Below are positions 1-8,891 of a stretch of DNA of 64,000 bases, one piece after another; within the stretch, counting starts at the first letter, position 1; each line of letters opens with the position of its first letter. Made by a program: the position numbers and the translations under genes. Under the pieces are notes generated by a model. The model worked only from the letters and a program-made list of their open reading frames with translations. It was not told the DNA's origin and did no database searches. Source of the DNA: Planctomycetota bacterium (GTDB taxonomy: Bacteria > Planctomycetota > UBA1135 > UBA2386); the NCBI GenBank assembly GCA_016716265.1, contig JADJWQ010000001.1, positions 620,001 to 684,000 of the forward strand, in the 5' to 3' direction.

Positions 1-68
1 GGCTCTCGGCCGCTGACCGGGGCTCGAAGACGCGTGCCGGGCGGCCTCGTCTCCCGTGACCCAGCCTC

Positions 69-243
69 CTAGCGCGCCGGCAGCGCGACGCGCGGTGTGA
101 ACGCGGGCAGCGCCGCGACGTAGGTCCACGCCGAGCACACGTTCACCGTCACCTCGACGCTGTCGTCGAAGGTCCAGACGTTCGCATAGCGGCCCTAATG
201 CTCCGTCTGGTGGTTGTGCCCGAGCTCGTGGAACATCCCCCAG
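69..243 (-). pseudogene. Truncated, internally deleted copy of the M60-like metallopeptidase gene
   Basis: On the minus strand this repeats parts of the intact gene at 7034-8698. Positions 69-121 match 7034-7086 (stop codon and last codons), and the following bases to 243 match 7426-7547, which encode the HELGHNHQ metal-binding region. The join lies in a 15-base direct repeat (7072-7086 and 7411-7425 in the intact gene), so 339 bases, exactly 113 codons, are missing. The copy also has a premature TAG where the intact gene reads HYGR, and similarity stops abruptly at 243. It cannot encode a working enzyme. The bases just left of its stop codon (about 52-71) resemble the right end of the IS at 8708-10313. 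Confidence 0.85.
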
Positions 244-887
244 GTCGACCGACCGAGGAGCGTGGAGCGACCGCAGTCGGGTTCGCGTCGGCCGACGTGC
301 CGGCGCGTGCAACACTCGGCGCTGGCGCGCTTCCGAACCGCCGCGCGGCGTGCGCCCGCCGCTGGGGAAGCCGGGCGTCGATCCGAGTCGCTCGAGCTCG
401 TCCTTCGGGTCGGTGAAGAGATCGAATTCAGCCCATGGCAACCCATTGTCCTCGGGCGGGTGATGCGGAGTCCACGACGCGAGCCTCGGTGGCGCCGCCA
501 TCCGAGCGCACGGAAGCTGATCGGGATCTGGCATCGCATCGAAGCGACACCACGTCGGCGAGTCTCGCTGCGATCGACCGCGTGGCTTCGGGCCGATCCC
601 GCAGCAGCCATGCCTCGTCATCCCTCCCGCTACCGGACCTCCTGTGGCTGGCGGCAAGTTCGGACGGATCTCGCGGATCTCTGCGATCCGCGCTGGGGTT
701 TGCTTCGCAAGGCGCCACCGCCCGGGCGGCGCAACGGCCGGGAGTGGATGGGGTCGCCGGACGCTGACCGGACGACGGAGAGACCGATGCCGGGATGCGT
801 GACGCACGCCGACCGAGGCCGCCGGGCAATCAGACTTCCGTGCGCCGGGCCGCGCCACGACGCGGCGTCACGCGGAGCCGCGCGCCG
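244..887. other. Gap with no recognisable gene
   Basis: This stretch lies between the M60-like fragment and the Uma2-like gene. Every long frame reads as an arginine/serine/alanine-rich shadow with no motif, signal peptide or convincing ribosome binding site. I see no RNA gene or repeat in it. It is probably decayed sequence. Confidence 0.5.
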
Positions 888-1484
888 TCACGGCATGCGC
901 TGACGCGTGTCGCCGCGACCGCTGAACTGCACCTCCAACCGCTGCTCGACCGTGCGCAGCTCGATGCCGAGCGCGCTGCGGTGCCAACCGTCCGCGTCGG
1001 CGAGTCGCCGCTGCGGCTGCAGCTCCCCGTCGGGCGCGTAGATCTCGACCGCGCGCGTGTCGCGGTCGATCACCCACATCTCCCGGCAACCGACCGCGCA
1101 GTAGAAGCCGAGCTTGTCGTAGGTCTCGTCTCCCGGCGAGCGCAGCTCGATCACCACGTCGGGGCCGCCCTCGAGGTGCGTGTCACCGACCTCCCGGGCG
1201 GCTCCCTGCGACGTCAGCAGCGAGATGTCGGGCACCCGGTAGTCGTGGATCCAGGACCGGACGCCCGGCCTCGTGACGCCGACTCCGGGCAGGACCCGAT
1301 TCCCCTCCGCGTCCCAGTGCCTCCACAACCACGCGATCAGCCGCCCCTCGAGGTGCTGATGGGAGATCGAGGGTTCAGGCCCCATGTGCAGCACCCCGTC
1401 CCAGACCTCGTCGTGACGATCCGCGCCGATGTGCCGGCGCCACTCCAACAGCTCGGGGGGGACTTCGCTCATCACGGCCTTCAT
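888..1484 (-). CDS. Uma2 family endonuclease-like protein (DUF820)
   Basis: 198 aa, a usual length for the Uma2/DUF820 family, which has a restriction-endonuclease-like PD-(D/E)xK fold. Visible motifs are DYRVPDISLL (about residues 81-90), PDVVIELRSPGDE (about 108-120) and a following K-x(3)-Y segment, then REMWVIDRDTRAVEIY, the usual beta-strand end of the fold. The start is well supported: GGAGG lies 6 bases before the ATG at 1484. The biological role of Uma2 proteins is largely unknown; many occur in multiple copies and are not linked to a methylase, and none is seen here. It stands alone between a gap and a divergent spacer. Family assignment is firm by motif; nuclease activity is inferred. 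Confidence 0.85.
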   Translation of the reverse strand: MKAVMSEVPPELLEWRRHIGADRHDEVWDGVLHMGPEPSISHQHLEGRLIAWLWRHWDAEGNRVLPGVGVTRPGVRSWIHDYRVPDISLLTSQGAAREVGDTHLEGGPDVVIELRSPGDETYDKLGFYCAVGCREMWVIDRDTRAVEIYAPDGELQPQRRLADADGWHRSALGIELRTVEQRLEVQFSGRGDTRQRMP

Positions 1485-1623
1485 CGCGCGCCTCCGGCAT
1501 CGTAGGTCTCCTCGCGCCGGGACCGACAGCCCCGGCCGAGGACCTGTGGTCCGGGCGTCCGCCCGGGTCGCACCGGAACAGAGCGATTCCCCCGTTCCGA
1601 GCCCGTCGCACGCGGGGTTCGCG

Positions 1624-2205
1624 CTAGCGAGTCGGGAACCGCGCGAAGATCGCGCCGACCATGTCCTCGACGTGCCACTCGCGCGGCGCGTCGGTGCTCA
1701 CGTAGCGCCTGGCCGAGACGCCGACGGCCCGCGCGGTGTAGCGCAGACGATCTCTCGCGACACCGCGCCACACCAGCTTGCCGGTCGCGCGGTCGACGAG
1801 GTCGACCGCCATCGTGCCGAGCTCGTACTTCTCGAGCGGATAGACCGCGTAGTACGGGTCGTTCGTCTGCAGCCGCTCCTCGACGGTCACCGCGTGGCCG
1901 ACGAGCAGGTCGGCGTCCGCGACCGCGACCTCGGTCAGCCGCAATGCGGCGAGCTGCTGGTCGATCGCCCGGCGCACCGTGCGCCCGAGCTCCGGATCGC
2001 CGACCGGATCCCCGGCGAGACCGGCCGGCGTGGCCCCGGTCGACCACGCGTAGGTCCGGTACGCCGACAGGTCGATCGTCTCGTCGGTGAACGCGTCGGT
2101 TCGGATCCCCGAGCAGCCCGCGACCCCGAGCAGCATGGCGACCGCCCATCCGCGCGCCGTCCGGCGCGTCCCGCGTGTCGCTACGCGATCTTCGTTCACC
2201 CCCAT
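1624..2205 (-). CDS. DUF4136-like lipoprotein
   Basis: 193 aa from the ATG at 2205, which has a GAGGACGAGG purine-rich stretch just upstream. The N-terminus has a basic segment, a short hydrophobic run and a lipobox ending GVAGC, so it is probably a lipoprotein. The body matches the DUF4136 pattern: an early DLSAYRTYAW segment, a D-P-x-L-x-x-x-(I/V)-x-x-A-I-D-x-Q-L region, and a late stretch describing a generic property (MAVDLVDRATGKLVWRGVA). DUF4136 proteins are small envelope proteins of unknown role. The same frame stays open upstream to 2544, but that extension is arginine-rich and unlike protein, so I start at the lipoprotein signal. Confidence 0.75.
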   Translation of the reverse strand: MGVNEDRVATRGTRRTARGWAVAMLLGVAGCSGIRTDAFTDETIDLSAYRTYAWSTGATPAGLAGDPVGDPELGRTVRRAIDQQLAALRLTEVAVADADLLVGHAVTVEERLQTNDPYYAVYPLEKYELGTMAVDLVDRATGKLVWRGVARDRLRYTARAVGVSARRYVSTDAPREWHVEDMVGAIFARFPTR

Positions 2206-2575
2206 GCGTCCTCGTCCTCGCTGGCCCGCGTCGCCGTGTCGCCCGATCACCGCTCGTCGGCCCCGGCTCGTCGCGCCGATGGTAGCCGACCGCGAACCGT
2301 ACGCGACCTCCCGGCGGCCGTGGCCGGTCGTCCGCGGTGTCCGCGCAACGTACGGCATGACGACGGCGCGGTGAGTCAGACGATCCTGCCGGCGATGCTG
2401 CGCAAGGTCGACGGTGTGGACACGATCGTGGCGATCGACCCCAGCGTCACGTTCGCGAACGACGGCTCGCCGGAGCTCGTCGAGCTTGCGCAGCTGCGCG
2501 ACGTCGGCGTCGAACCGGTGCCGGGCCGCACGGACCTCGACCACTACGGCCGCGCGCCCACGAGCCGCACGACGC
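2206..2575. other. 370-base gap with a possible short gene remnant on the plus strand
   Basis: This lies between the lipoprotein start and the SulP stop. On the plus strand from a GTG at about 2371 a frame reads a protein-like segment including VDTIVAIDPSVTFANDG and VEPVPGRTDLDHYGR, then degrades into arginine-rich sequence over the SulP gene. I cannot place it in a family. It may be the remnant of another gene or a chance frame. No promoter or terminator is evident. Confidence 0.25.
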
Positions 2576-4195
2576 TCAGCCAGACCGTTGCCGCCGTGTC
2601 GCCAGCGGGTGTGCCGAGACCGCGTCGAGGCGCTGGTGCCCGGTCACCTCGAGGCGCACTTCGCCGAGTGAGCGGGCCAGGTCCTGCAGCCGATTGAGGA
2701 ACGTGTGATCGACCAGCCCGACCCTCTCGAGGTCGACCACGACCCGACGGGTGCCGGCCGGCCGCACGCGGATCTCCTTGCGCACCGCCAGCAGGCTCGT
2801 GAACGTCGCGGTGCCGCGCAGCCCGAGCGTCATCGTGTCGCCGTCCGCATCGACGTCGATACGCGGCTGGAACAGATCGCGCAGCGACGCACCGTGCCAC
2901 AGGTGCTGGAGCATCAGCAGCAGGAGCCCCGCCCCGACGCCGATCAGCAGGTCGGTCGCCAACGTGACCAGCAGCGTGGTCGCGAACAGCGCCAGCTGGT
3001 CGGGCCCGATGCGGCGCATCGCGACCAGCTGGCCCGGCGATGCCAGCCGCACGCCGGTGTAGACCAGCATCGCCGCGAGTGTCGCCAGCGGGATCCGGTG
3101 CAGCAGCTCGGGGATCAGCGCGACCGCGATCAGCAGCAGCACGCCGTGGGTCAGGTTGGCGCGGCTCGAGCCCGCGCCGGCGTCGATGTTGGCGCGGCTG
3201 CGGACGATCTCGGAGATCATCGGCAGGCCGCCGACGATCGCGCACACCAGGTTGCCGGTCCCGGTGGCGAGCAGGTCGCGGTCGAGGTTCGACGGGTGGC
3301 GGGACGAGTCCATCGCGTCGACCGCCAGCACGCTGAGCGTCGACTCGATCGACCCGATCAGCGCGAACATCACGACGAACTTCCAGCCTGCCGCGGACGC
3401 CAGGCCCGCGAAGTCGGGGAGCGTGACCGCGTCGAGCAGCGAGCCCGGCAGCGTGACCAGGAAGTCCGGGCCGACCAGGAACTCGCGGCCCAGGAAAGTG
3501 TGGCTGTGCCAGTAGCCGAGCTCGAACCAGGTCGCCAACGGGATGGTCACCAGCAGCGCGACCAGCGCGGCCGGCACGCGGCGCAGCCGCCCGACCCGCA
3601 GCCGCGGCCAGCCGAACAGCACCAAGAGCGCAGTGACGCCCAGGACCAGGATCTCCGGATTCGCATTGGCGACGCTGTGCGGGATCTCGGCCAGCAGACC
3701 CAGCGGCGTATCCGCCTCGGTGCTGACCCCGACCAAGGTGTGGACCTGCTTGGAGACGATGATCACGCCGATCGCCGCCAGCATGCCCTGGACCACCGAC
3801 GGCGAGATCACGATGCCGTACGACGCGGCCCGCAACAGTGCCATGCCGATCTGCAAAGCGGCGGCGACCACCAGCACGCCGAGCGTGCGACGGTAGCCGA
3901 GCCCGTGGTCGCCCGCACCGAGCTCCTGCACCGAGGCGAGCGCGATGACGATCAGCCCGGCAGCCGGCCCTTTGATGGTCAGCCGCGCGCTGCCGAGCAG
4001 ACTGACCAGCGCACCGCCGACGATCGCGGTCAACAGCCCGGCGACCGGAGGGAAGCCGCTGGCCATCGCGATACCGAGCGACAGCGGCAGTGCGATCAGC
4101 GCCACCAGTGCACCGGCGCGCAGATCGTGCCAGAGCGGCGGGCGGGGCGGCGGCGGCGGAACAGGAGCGTCCGCGAGATAGCGGAACAGCGGCAT
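2576..4195 (-). CDS. SulP family inorganic anion transporter with STAS domain
   Basis: 539 aa, in the normal range for bacterial SulP (SLC26-like) transporters, which move sulfate, bicarbonate or related anions across the inner membrane. The N-terminus carries the family opening (HDLRAGALVALIALPLSLG, then ASGFPPVAGLLTAIVGG) and a GPAAGLIVIAL segment. About ten or more hydrophobic segments follow to about residue 430. The C-terminus (about 440-525) is a cytoplasmic STAS domain with RRVVVDLERVGLVDHTFLNRL. The frame is open far upstream, but the ATG at 4195 immediately precedes the first family-like residues. No carbonic anhydrase or sulfate gene is adjacent, so the substrate is open. Confidence 0.9.
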   Translation of the reverse strand: MPLFRYLADAPVPPPPPRPPLWHDLRAGALVALIALPLSLGIAMASGFPPVAGLLTAIVGGALVSLLGSARLTIKGPAAGLIVIALASVQELGAGDHGLGYRRTLGVLVVAAALQIGMALLRAASYGIVISPSVVQGMLAAIGVIIVSKQVHTLVGVSTEADTPLGLLAEIPHSVANANPEILVLGVTALLVLFGWPRLRVGRLRRVPAALVALLVTIPLATWFELGYWHSHTFLGREFLVGPDFLVTLPGSLLDAVTLPDFAGLASAAGWKFVVMFALIGSIESTLSVLAVDAMDSSRHPSNLDRDLLATGTGNLVCAIVGGLPMISEIVRSRANIDAGAGSSRANLTHGVLLLIAVALIPELLHRIPLATLAAMLVYTGVRLASPGQLVAMRRIGPDQLALFATTLLVTLATDLLIGVGAGLLLLMLQHLWHGASLRDLFQPRIDVDADGDTMTLGLRGTATFTSLLAVRKEIRVRPAGTRRVVVDLERVGLVDHTFLNRLQDLARSLGEVRLEVTGHQRLDAVSAHPLATRRQRSG

Positions 4196-4525
4196 CGGTG
4201 AGGGGCGGCGCCCGGGGGAGCGTCGTGCGGATGACAGCAGGATGCCGGGCCTCGCCTTCGATTCCAGCACCTCGACCCTTCGAGGTCGTCGATTCTCGAA
4301 TGTCGCTCGATGGCCGTGGGCGACGCGGACCGTCGGCTCCCGAGCCCGGTGGCCCGACGACCGTCGGGAGCTACGTTGGGAGCGCGGTGCTTCGGTCGGC
4401 GTCGGGTCGGCGCGCGGTCGACAGCGGCGCAGCCCACGCACGCGAGGCGACCGATCGACACGGACCGCGCGGCGGGTCCACGGCCATCGGTCCGCTGACC
4501 CGAGCTCACGACCGCGAGACCACGC
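4196..4525. other. Divergent intergenic region, no gene seen
   Basis: This 330-base spacer lies between the divergent SulP and ankyrin genes and should hold both promoters. I see no convincing -35/-10 pair, operator repeat or protein-like frame in it. Confidence 0.4.
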
Positions 4526-5035
4526 ATGCCACCGATGCCCGATTACGACGTCATCATCGGAGCGATCGTCGCCGGGGACATCGACGCACTGGAGGACTGC
4601 GCGCTCATCGTCGAGAGCTTCCCCGCCGGTCGTGACGACTTCACGAACCGGACGTGGATCGCTCACGCAGTCGACTGCGGTCCGCTGCCGGTCATCGCCT
4701 GGATGCTCGCGCGAGGTGTTCCACTCGACTTCGAGTCGGACGAAGGCTGGCCGATCCTGCACTGTGCGATCGATCGCGCTCACCCGGACAAGCACGAGGT
4801 GTTGCGCGCGCTCATCGCTGCCGGAGCACCTCTCGATGTGCATGGCTTCAACGACTGGACGCCCGCCCACCTCGCCGCCGCCAGGCACGATCTCGAGTCC
4901 CTTCGGATCCTCCGCGCTGCAGGCGCGGACTTCGGCGTCCGCACCCGCATCGACGACTTCGCAACGCCCCTCGAGGAGGCGAAGCACCTCGGTGCCCCGG
5001 ACGAGATCGTCCGTTTCCTGGAGTCCATCGGCTGA
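4526..5035 (+). CDS. Small ankyrin-repeat protein
   Basis: 169 aa with no signal peptide, so probably cytoplasmic. It carries about three to four degenerate ankyrin repeats: an N-terminal helical pair, then a unit reading PILHCAIDRAHPDKHEVLRAL, one reading TPAHLAAARHDLESLRILRA, and a last TPLEEAKHLGAPDEIVRFL. The repeats are spaced at about 33-36 residues. Ankyrin repeats bind other proteins; no partner is visible nearby. A second in-frame ATG lies nine bases downstream and is an equally possible start, since neither has a strong Shine-Dalgarno sequence. Confidence 0.85.
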   Translation: MPPMPDYDVIIGAIVAGDIDALEDCALIVESFPAGRDDFTNRTWIAHAVDCGPLPVIAWMLARGVPLDFESDEGWPILHCAIDRAHPDKHEVLRALIAAGAPLDVHGFNDWTPAHLAAARHDLESLRILRAAGADFGVRTRIDDFATPLEEAKHLGAPDEIVRFLESIG

Positions 5036-5487
5036 GCGTCGTCGTACCCGGCGTGGGCCCGCGCCCGGTCGACACGCACGTGCTGCATCGACCGGGCGGG
5101 CCCACGGTGCACGTCGACGGTGAGGCTTCGCGCGTGCTGATGCCCGCACAGCCGCCGCCCGGCTTCCAGAGCGAGGTCGGTGGCAACCGGCGCGCAGCGC
5201 GTCCGGAGTCCGGCGGGCCTTGCGAAGTCGCGGACGGCGGTCCTCGGCTCCGCTTCCGTGCGCCTCGCCTCCCGGACGCGGCCGGCGCGGCGGATCGCCA
5301 CGGGAGCTCCGGCTCGGATCGGTCCGCGGCGCGCGAAGAGCGAACCGACCATGCCACGGCGTCCTGGCGCTGCGGGACGGCTGGCGCTCCCGGCGCGCGG
5401 CGGACACGGCGGAACCGTGAGACGTATGCGGCGTCCACCGCGGCGCTTCCGACGGCTCCCTGTCCAGCGGCCGGCACCGAAGCGCCG
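5036..5487. other. Gap with no recognisable gene
   Basis: About 450 bases lie between the ankyrin gene and the secreted-protein gene. One frame is continuous with the downstream gene, but its translation is rich in arginine, glycine and proline and shows no domain. I see no RNA gene or repeat. Confidence 0.4.
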
Positions 5488-6612
5488 ATGCAACCACGGA
5501 ACACCGACATGGCCACGTTGTCCTTGATCCTCGCTCTCCCGCTCACCTTCCTGCTCGGCGCGACCCCGCCCTCGGATGCGGCGGACAAGGCGCGCGACGA
5601 TCTCGCGAGGCGACTGCGCGTCGACCCCACGACCGTCACCCTGGTGAGCGAGTCACCGGTCACCTGGACCGACGGCGCGCTCGGTCTCCACCGCCCGGGT
5701 GAACTGGTCACCAAGGCACTGGTCGCAGGCACGCTGATCACGCTGCACGCCAGGAACACCGACTGGATCTACACGAGCGGCGGCAATGCAATCCGCTTCG
5801 GCGGGCCCAGGGTCGAGGACGCCTCGCTGCTGTACCTGCAGCAGATCGACGGCGAACCCAACCTCAACGGCAACCTGGTGCAGGTGTCGCTGGCCGGACA
5901 CAACCCGCGCGTGCTGATCCCGGCGGTCACCGAATATGCCGCCTTCGCCGATGGCTCGATCCTGGCGACGCGGCGCACGTCGCGGTCGGGGTTCGATCTG
6001 CTCTGCCTGCGGCCGGGGACGGGCGAAGCGTTGCGGCTGGGTGGAGCGCTCGCCTACGGCGCCATGGCGATGGACGACCAGGGCCGGCACTGGGCCGCCG
6101 TGCAGAAGACGATGCTCGGCAGCGGTTGGAGCGTGGCGCTCGGCGAGGTCGGCGGCCAGGTGCGCAGCGTCGACCTGCCGGATGGCAAGGTGGTGCGCAT
6201 CCTGTGGCTCGAGGGCAGCCTGCGAGTGCAGCTCGAGTCGGGCTGGCTGGAGCTGGCGGATGGTTGGCAGAAGACCGGCGCTCCGTTCGTGCCGGCCGAT
6301 CACGAGTTCGTGCTGAACAAGAGCCAGAGCCTGGATGCCCGCACCGAGACGGTCGACGGCAAGCCGGTCACCAAGGTCGCGGTGGTGTGGTTCACCGGCC
6401 AGGAGGATCCGATCGCCGAGGTGCCGGGGCTCGAGCTCGAGCGCTGCGAGCTGATCGCCGGGCGTTGGATGCTGCTGACCGGCGTGCGGGCAGGCGAGGG
6501 CGTGGCGGTGGTCGTCGACGTGGCGACCGGTCTGGTGATGCCGGCATTGCAGGGCGACTGCCAGTCGGTGCACGGCTGCCGGCGCTCGCCGGCCGCGCTG
6601 CTCATGATCTGA
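5488..6612 (+). CDS. Secreted protein of unknown function with DLARRL...TWTDGALG N-terminal domain
   Basis: 374 aa from the ATG at 5488, or 367 aa from the ATG at 5509, which begins directly at the signal peptide (SLILALPLTFLLGA). After the signal, residues about 30-100 resemble a small domain in many bacterial secreted proteins in which a DLAxRL helix is followed by VTLVSESPVTWTDGALG and a strand-rich tail. The remaining 270 residues are strand-rich with repeated hydrophobic/DG patterns, suggesting a propeller-like fold that reports values (ILATRRTSRSGFDLLCL). I recognise no catalytic motif. It appears to be a monocistronic exported protein. Confidence 0.75.
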   Translation: MQPRNTDMATLSLILALPLTFLLGATPPSDAADKARDDLARRLRVDPTTVTLVSESPVTWTDGALGLHRPGELVTKALVAGTLITLHARNTDWIYTSGGNAIRFGGPRVEDASLLYLQQIDGEPNLNGNLVQVSLAGHNPRVLIPAVTEYAAFADGSILATRRTSRSGFDLLCLRPGTGEALRLGGALAYGAMAMDDQGRHWAAVQKTMLGSGWSVALGEVGGQVRSVDLPDGKVVRILWLEGSLRVQLESGWLELADGWQKTGAPFVPADHEFVLNKSQSLDARTETVDGKPVTKVAVVWFTGQEDPIAEVPGLELERCELIAGRWMLLTGVRAGEGVAVVVDVATGLVMPALQGDCQSVHGCRRSPAALLMI

Positions 6613-7033
6613 TCCTCGACCGCACTCGGCGCCGCACCGACGACGAGCGCCACCCCGGCGCCGCGACCCATCCGGGCATCGGCGGTGGAACTCCTCGAGC
6701 ACCTTGCCGGGATCTGCTTTCGATATGGGGTCGGCCCGCCCCGCGCGCAGCTTCGCGCGACCGAATGCTGAGCCGACGGTCGGGCGCGACGCGGTCGCCA
6801 ACCCTGATCCAGCCCCGCAGTCGACGACCTCTCGATGTCGTCCGTCCCGGAATCGTGTGCCCCGGCAACGCCGTCCAGCGCGTTTTCGGAGGCACGTGCG
6901 AGACGACCGCGAGGCGCGATGGACCCGAGCCGTCCGGGGCCGCCCACGACCCGCTGCGCGGATCCGGGACCCGGTCGAGAGCCGGGAGCGCAGGCGAACC
7001 GGTGACTTCGGCGCGGCTCCCGTGACGTGGCTT
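6613..7033. other. Gap between convergent genes, no gene seen
   Basis: About 420 bases lie between the secreted-protein gene and the M60-like gene, which end facing each other. A minus-strand frame near 6660-6760 reads the protein-like string ADPGKVLEEFHRRCPD, but it has no start and no family I know. No obvious intrinsic terminator hairpin with a T tract is visible. Confidence 0.35.
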
Positions 7034-8698
7034 CTAGCGCGCGGGCAGCGCGACGCGCGGTGTGAACGCGGGCAGTGCCGCGACGTGCGCGGCCGCGGCC
7101 TCGGTGACCTCGATTCCCCACGCCGCGAAGAGCGGCCCGAGGTCGTGACCGACCTGCCGCGACCAGACCTCGAGGAACAGCGAGCGCTTGCCGAGATCGT
7201 CGCGGGGCAGCTGGTCCCGCGGCATCTCCGCGTAGGTGCCGAACACCGCGCGGACCTGGTCCCAACCGAACTCCTCGATCAGGTGGACCCAGAACAGGCA
7301 GCGCTCGCGGTGCGACTTCTCGCCGTACGGCTTCGCGGTGAAGCTCGCCGCCAGGTTCTCCGCGAGCAGATCCGTGCGCCAGTGCTGGTGGCCCATCACC
7401 GCGGGGCGCTGCAGCGCCGCGACGTAGGTCCACGCCGAGAACACGTTCACCGTCACCTCGACGCTGTCGTCGAAGGTCCAGACGTTCGCATAGCGGCCGT
7501 AGTGCTCCGTCTGGTGGTTGTGCCCGAGCTCGTGGAACATCCCCCAGTTGCCCTTCTCCCGCAGCGTCGCGACGTCGACCGCGGCCGCCGCGGCCGACAC
7601 GGGCCCCATGAGCGGATAGCCCGAGTGCATGTAGCCGACCGAGATCTGGCGATCGAGCACGAAGCGCTCCGGAGAGGCCCGGGTCGCGTGCGCGAGCTGG
7701 TCCTGGACCGAGACCACCTCGCTCCAGAAGCGGAGCACCTCGTCGGGGTCGTCACACGAGCGCAGCACGCCCGCCGGCAGCGTCCAGACGATGTGGTCGC
7801 AGATCAGCTCGCCGAACGGCGCGGGTCGATCGCGGAGCGCCGCCCGCCAATCCCGGATCGACGTCGCGCCCAGCTCGAAGACCGGCGCCTCGACGGCGCC
7901 GCGGATCCTCACCTGCAGCACGCCTGCGTCGGTGCGGTCGCAGGCCACGTAGATCAATCCGCCGAACGCATTGCCGACCTCGTGGTCACCGGCAGCGTCG
8001 ATGCGGAAGCGACGTGAGATCCGCGGGAACCGCTCCCAGCGCGGCCGGCCGACCACGCTGTCGGTGTGGCTTCCGACGACCACGGTGAGGGTCGCGCCCG
8101 CGGACAGCTCTCGGACCTCGACGTGCACCGTCTCGCCAGCGGGCGCCCACAGCGCGGTCGAATGCCAGCGCGGCACCTGCGTGTCCACCTGCAGGGTCCG
8201 CGCGACGCGCGGCGCGTCGTCCGGCACCGCGCCGGGGAACGCGGCCGCCGCCGGGTGCGCGCGGAGCTCGCGCACCGGCAGGGTCTGGTGCAGCTGGCTG
8301 TCGATCGCCACCAGCAGCAGCGTGCGCGGATCGCCCTTGCGCTTGTCGAGCGCCCGGCTGCCGTCCCAGGTGTGCTCCGCGCGCAGCGCGTCGACCTGCC
8401 GCACGAGGTCGCCGCCGCGCGGTCGCGCCTCGAGGTAGGCGCGGAGCACCGACCGGAGGTCCGCGGCACGGGTCTCGAGTCCCGACGCCGGCACGGCGCA
8501 CAGACGCTCGAGCGCGGCGTGTGCCTGCTCCGGCGCCGGCGCCCCACCGCGGCCAGGTCCACGGCCCGAGAACAATGCGCCCACGTCACGGTCGTAGGCC
8601 TCGGCCACGGCCTCGGGGTCAGGGGCGGCCGGCGCCGCGGGGCGCTGGCAATCGACCGGTCCCGGGAGCAGCGCGAGCGCGAGGAGCAGGGTGCGCAT
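7034..8698 (-). CDS. M60-like (enhancin-type) zinc metallopeptidase
   Basis: 554 aa with a hydrophobic N-terminus (MRTLLLALALLPGPVDC), probably exported. The diagnostic motif is GMFHELGHNHQ at about residues 387-397, the HExxH gluzincin site of the M60/enhancin family, followed about 25 residues later by DDSVEVTVNVFSAW, where the glutamate is the expected third zinc ligand. The preceding segment resembles the strand-rich M60 N-terminal part. M60-like enzymes cut mucin-type glycoproteins in animal-associated bacteria; the substrate here is unknown. An IS-like element begins about 10 bases upstream of the ATG, so the native promoter is probably displaced. A deleted copy of the gene lies at 69-243. 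Confidence 0.85.
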   Translation of the reverse strand: MRTLLLALALLPGPVDCQRPAAPAAPDPEAVAEAYDRDVGALFSGRGPGRGGAPAPEQAHAALERLCAVPASGLETRAADLRSVLRAYLEARPRGGDLVRQVDALRAEHTWDGSRALDKRKGDPRTLLLVAIDSQLHQTLPVRELRAHPAAAAFPGAVPDDAPRVARTLQVDTQVPRWHSTALWAPAGETVHVEVRELSAGATLTVVVGSHTDSVVGRPRWERFPRISRRFRIDAAGDHEVGNAFGGLIYVACDRTDAGVLQVRIRGAVEAPVFELGATSIRDWRAALRDRPAPFGELICDHIVWTLPAGVLRSCDDPDEVLRFWSEVVSVQDQLAHATRASPERFVLDRQISVGYMHSGYPLMGPVSAAAAAVDVATLREKGNWGMFHELGHNHQTEHYGRYANVWTFDDSVEVTVNVFSAWTYVAALQRPAVMGHQHWRTDLLAENLAASFTAKPYGEKSHRERCLFWVHLIEEFGWDQVRAVFGTYAEMPRDQLPRDDLGKRSLFLEVWSRQVGHDLGPLFAAWGIEVTEAAAAHVAALPAFTPRVALPAR

Positions 8699-8707
8699 CT
8701 GCGCAGG

Positions 8708-8724
8708 CTAGGAGCCTGGGCCAC
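8708..8724 (+). repeat. Left terminal inverted repeat of the IS
   Basis: This reads CTAGGAGCCTGGGCCAC. It pairs with 10297-10313, whose reverse complement differs at one base. It defines the end of the element distal to the transposase start. Confidence 0.75.
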
Positions 8725-8891
8725 GGAAGGCCAGCGCGCCACGCGCCAAGGCGCGTGGTAGCGCGGAAGGCATCGCGGGAACTCGGAGGCCGCCAGTCCG
8801 GCGGGGAGGTCACGGTCGAGTTCGGTCGGTCACGGAGCGCACGCCGGTCCTCGGCGGGCCTCGCGACGAAGCGAGACCCCGGAGACCCCGC

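Noticed and set aside
2705..4201. Plus-strand frame with Gln/Arg-rich translation
   Set aside because: Antisense to the SulP gene and compositionally a shadow.
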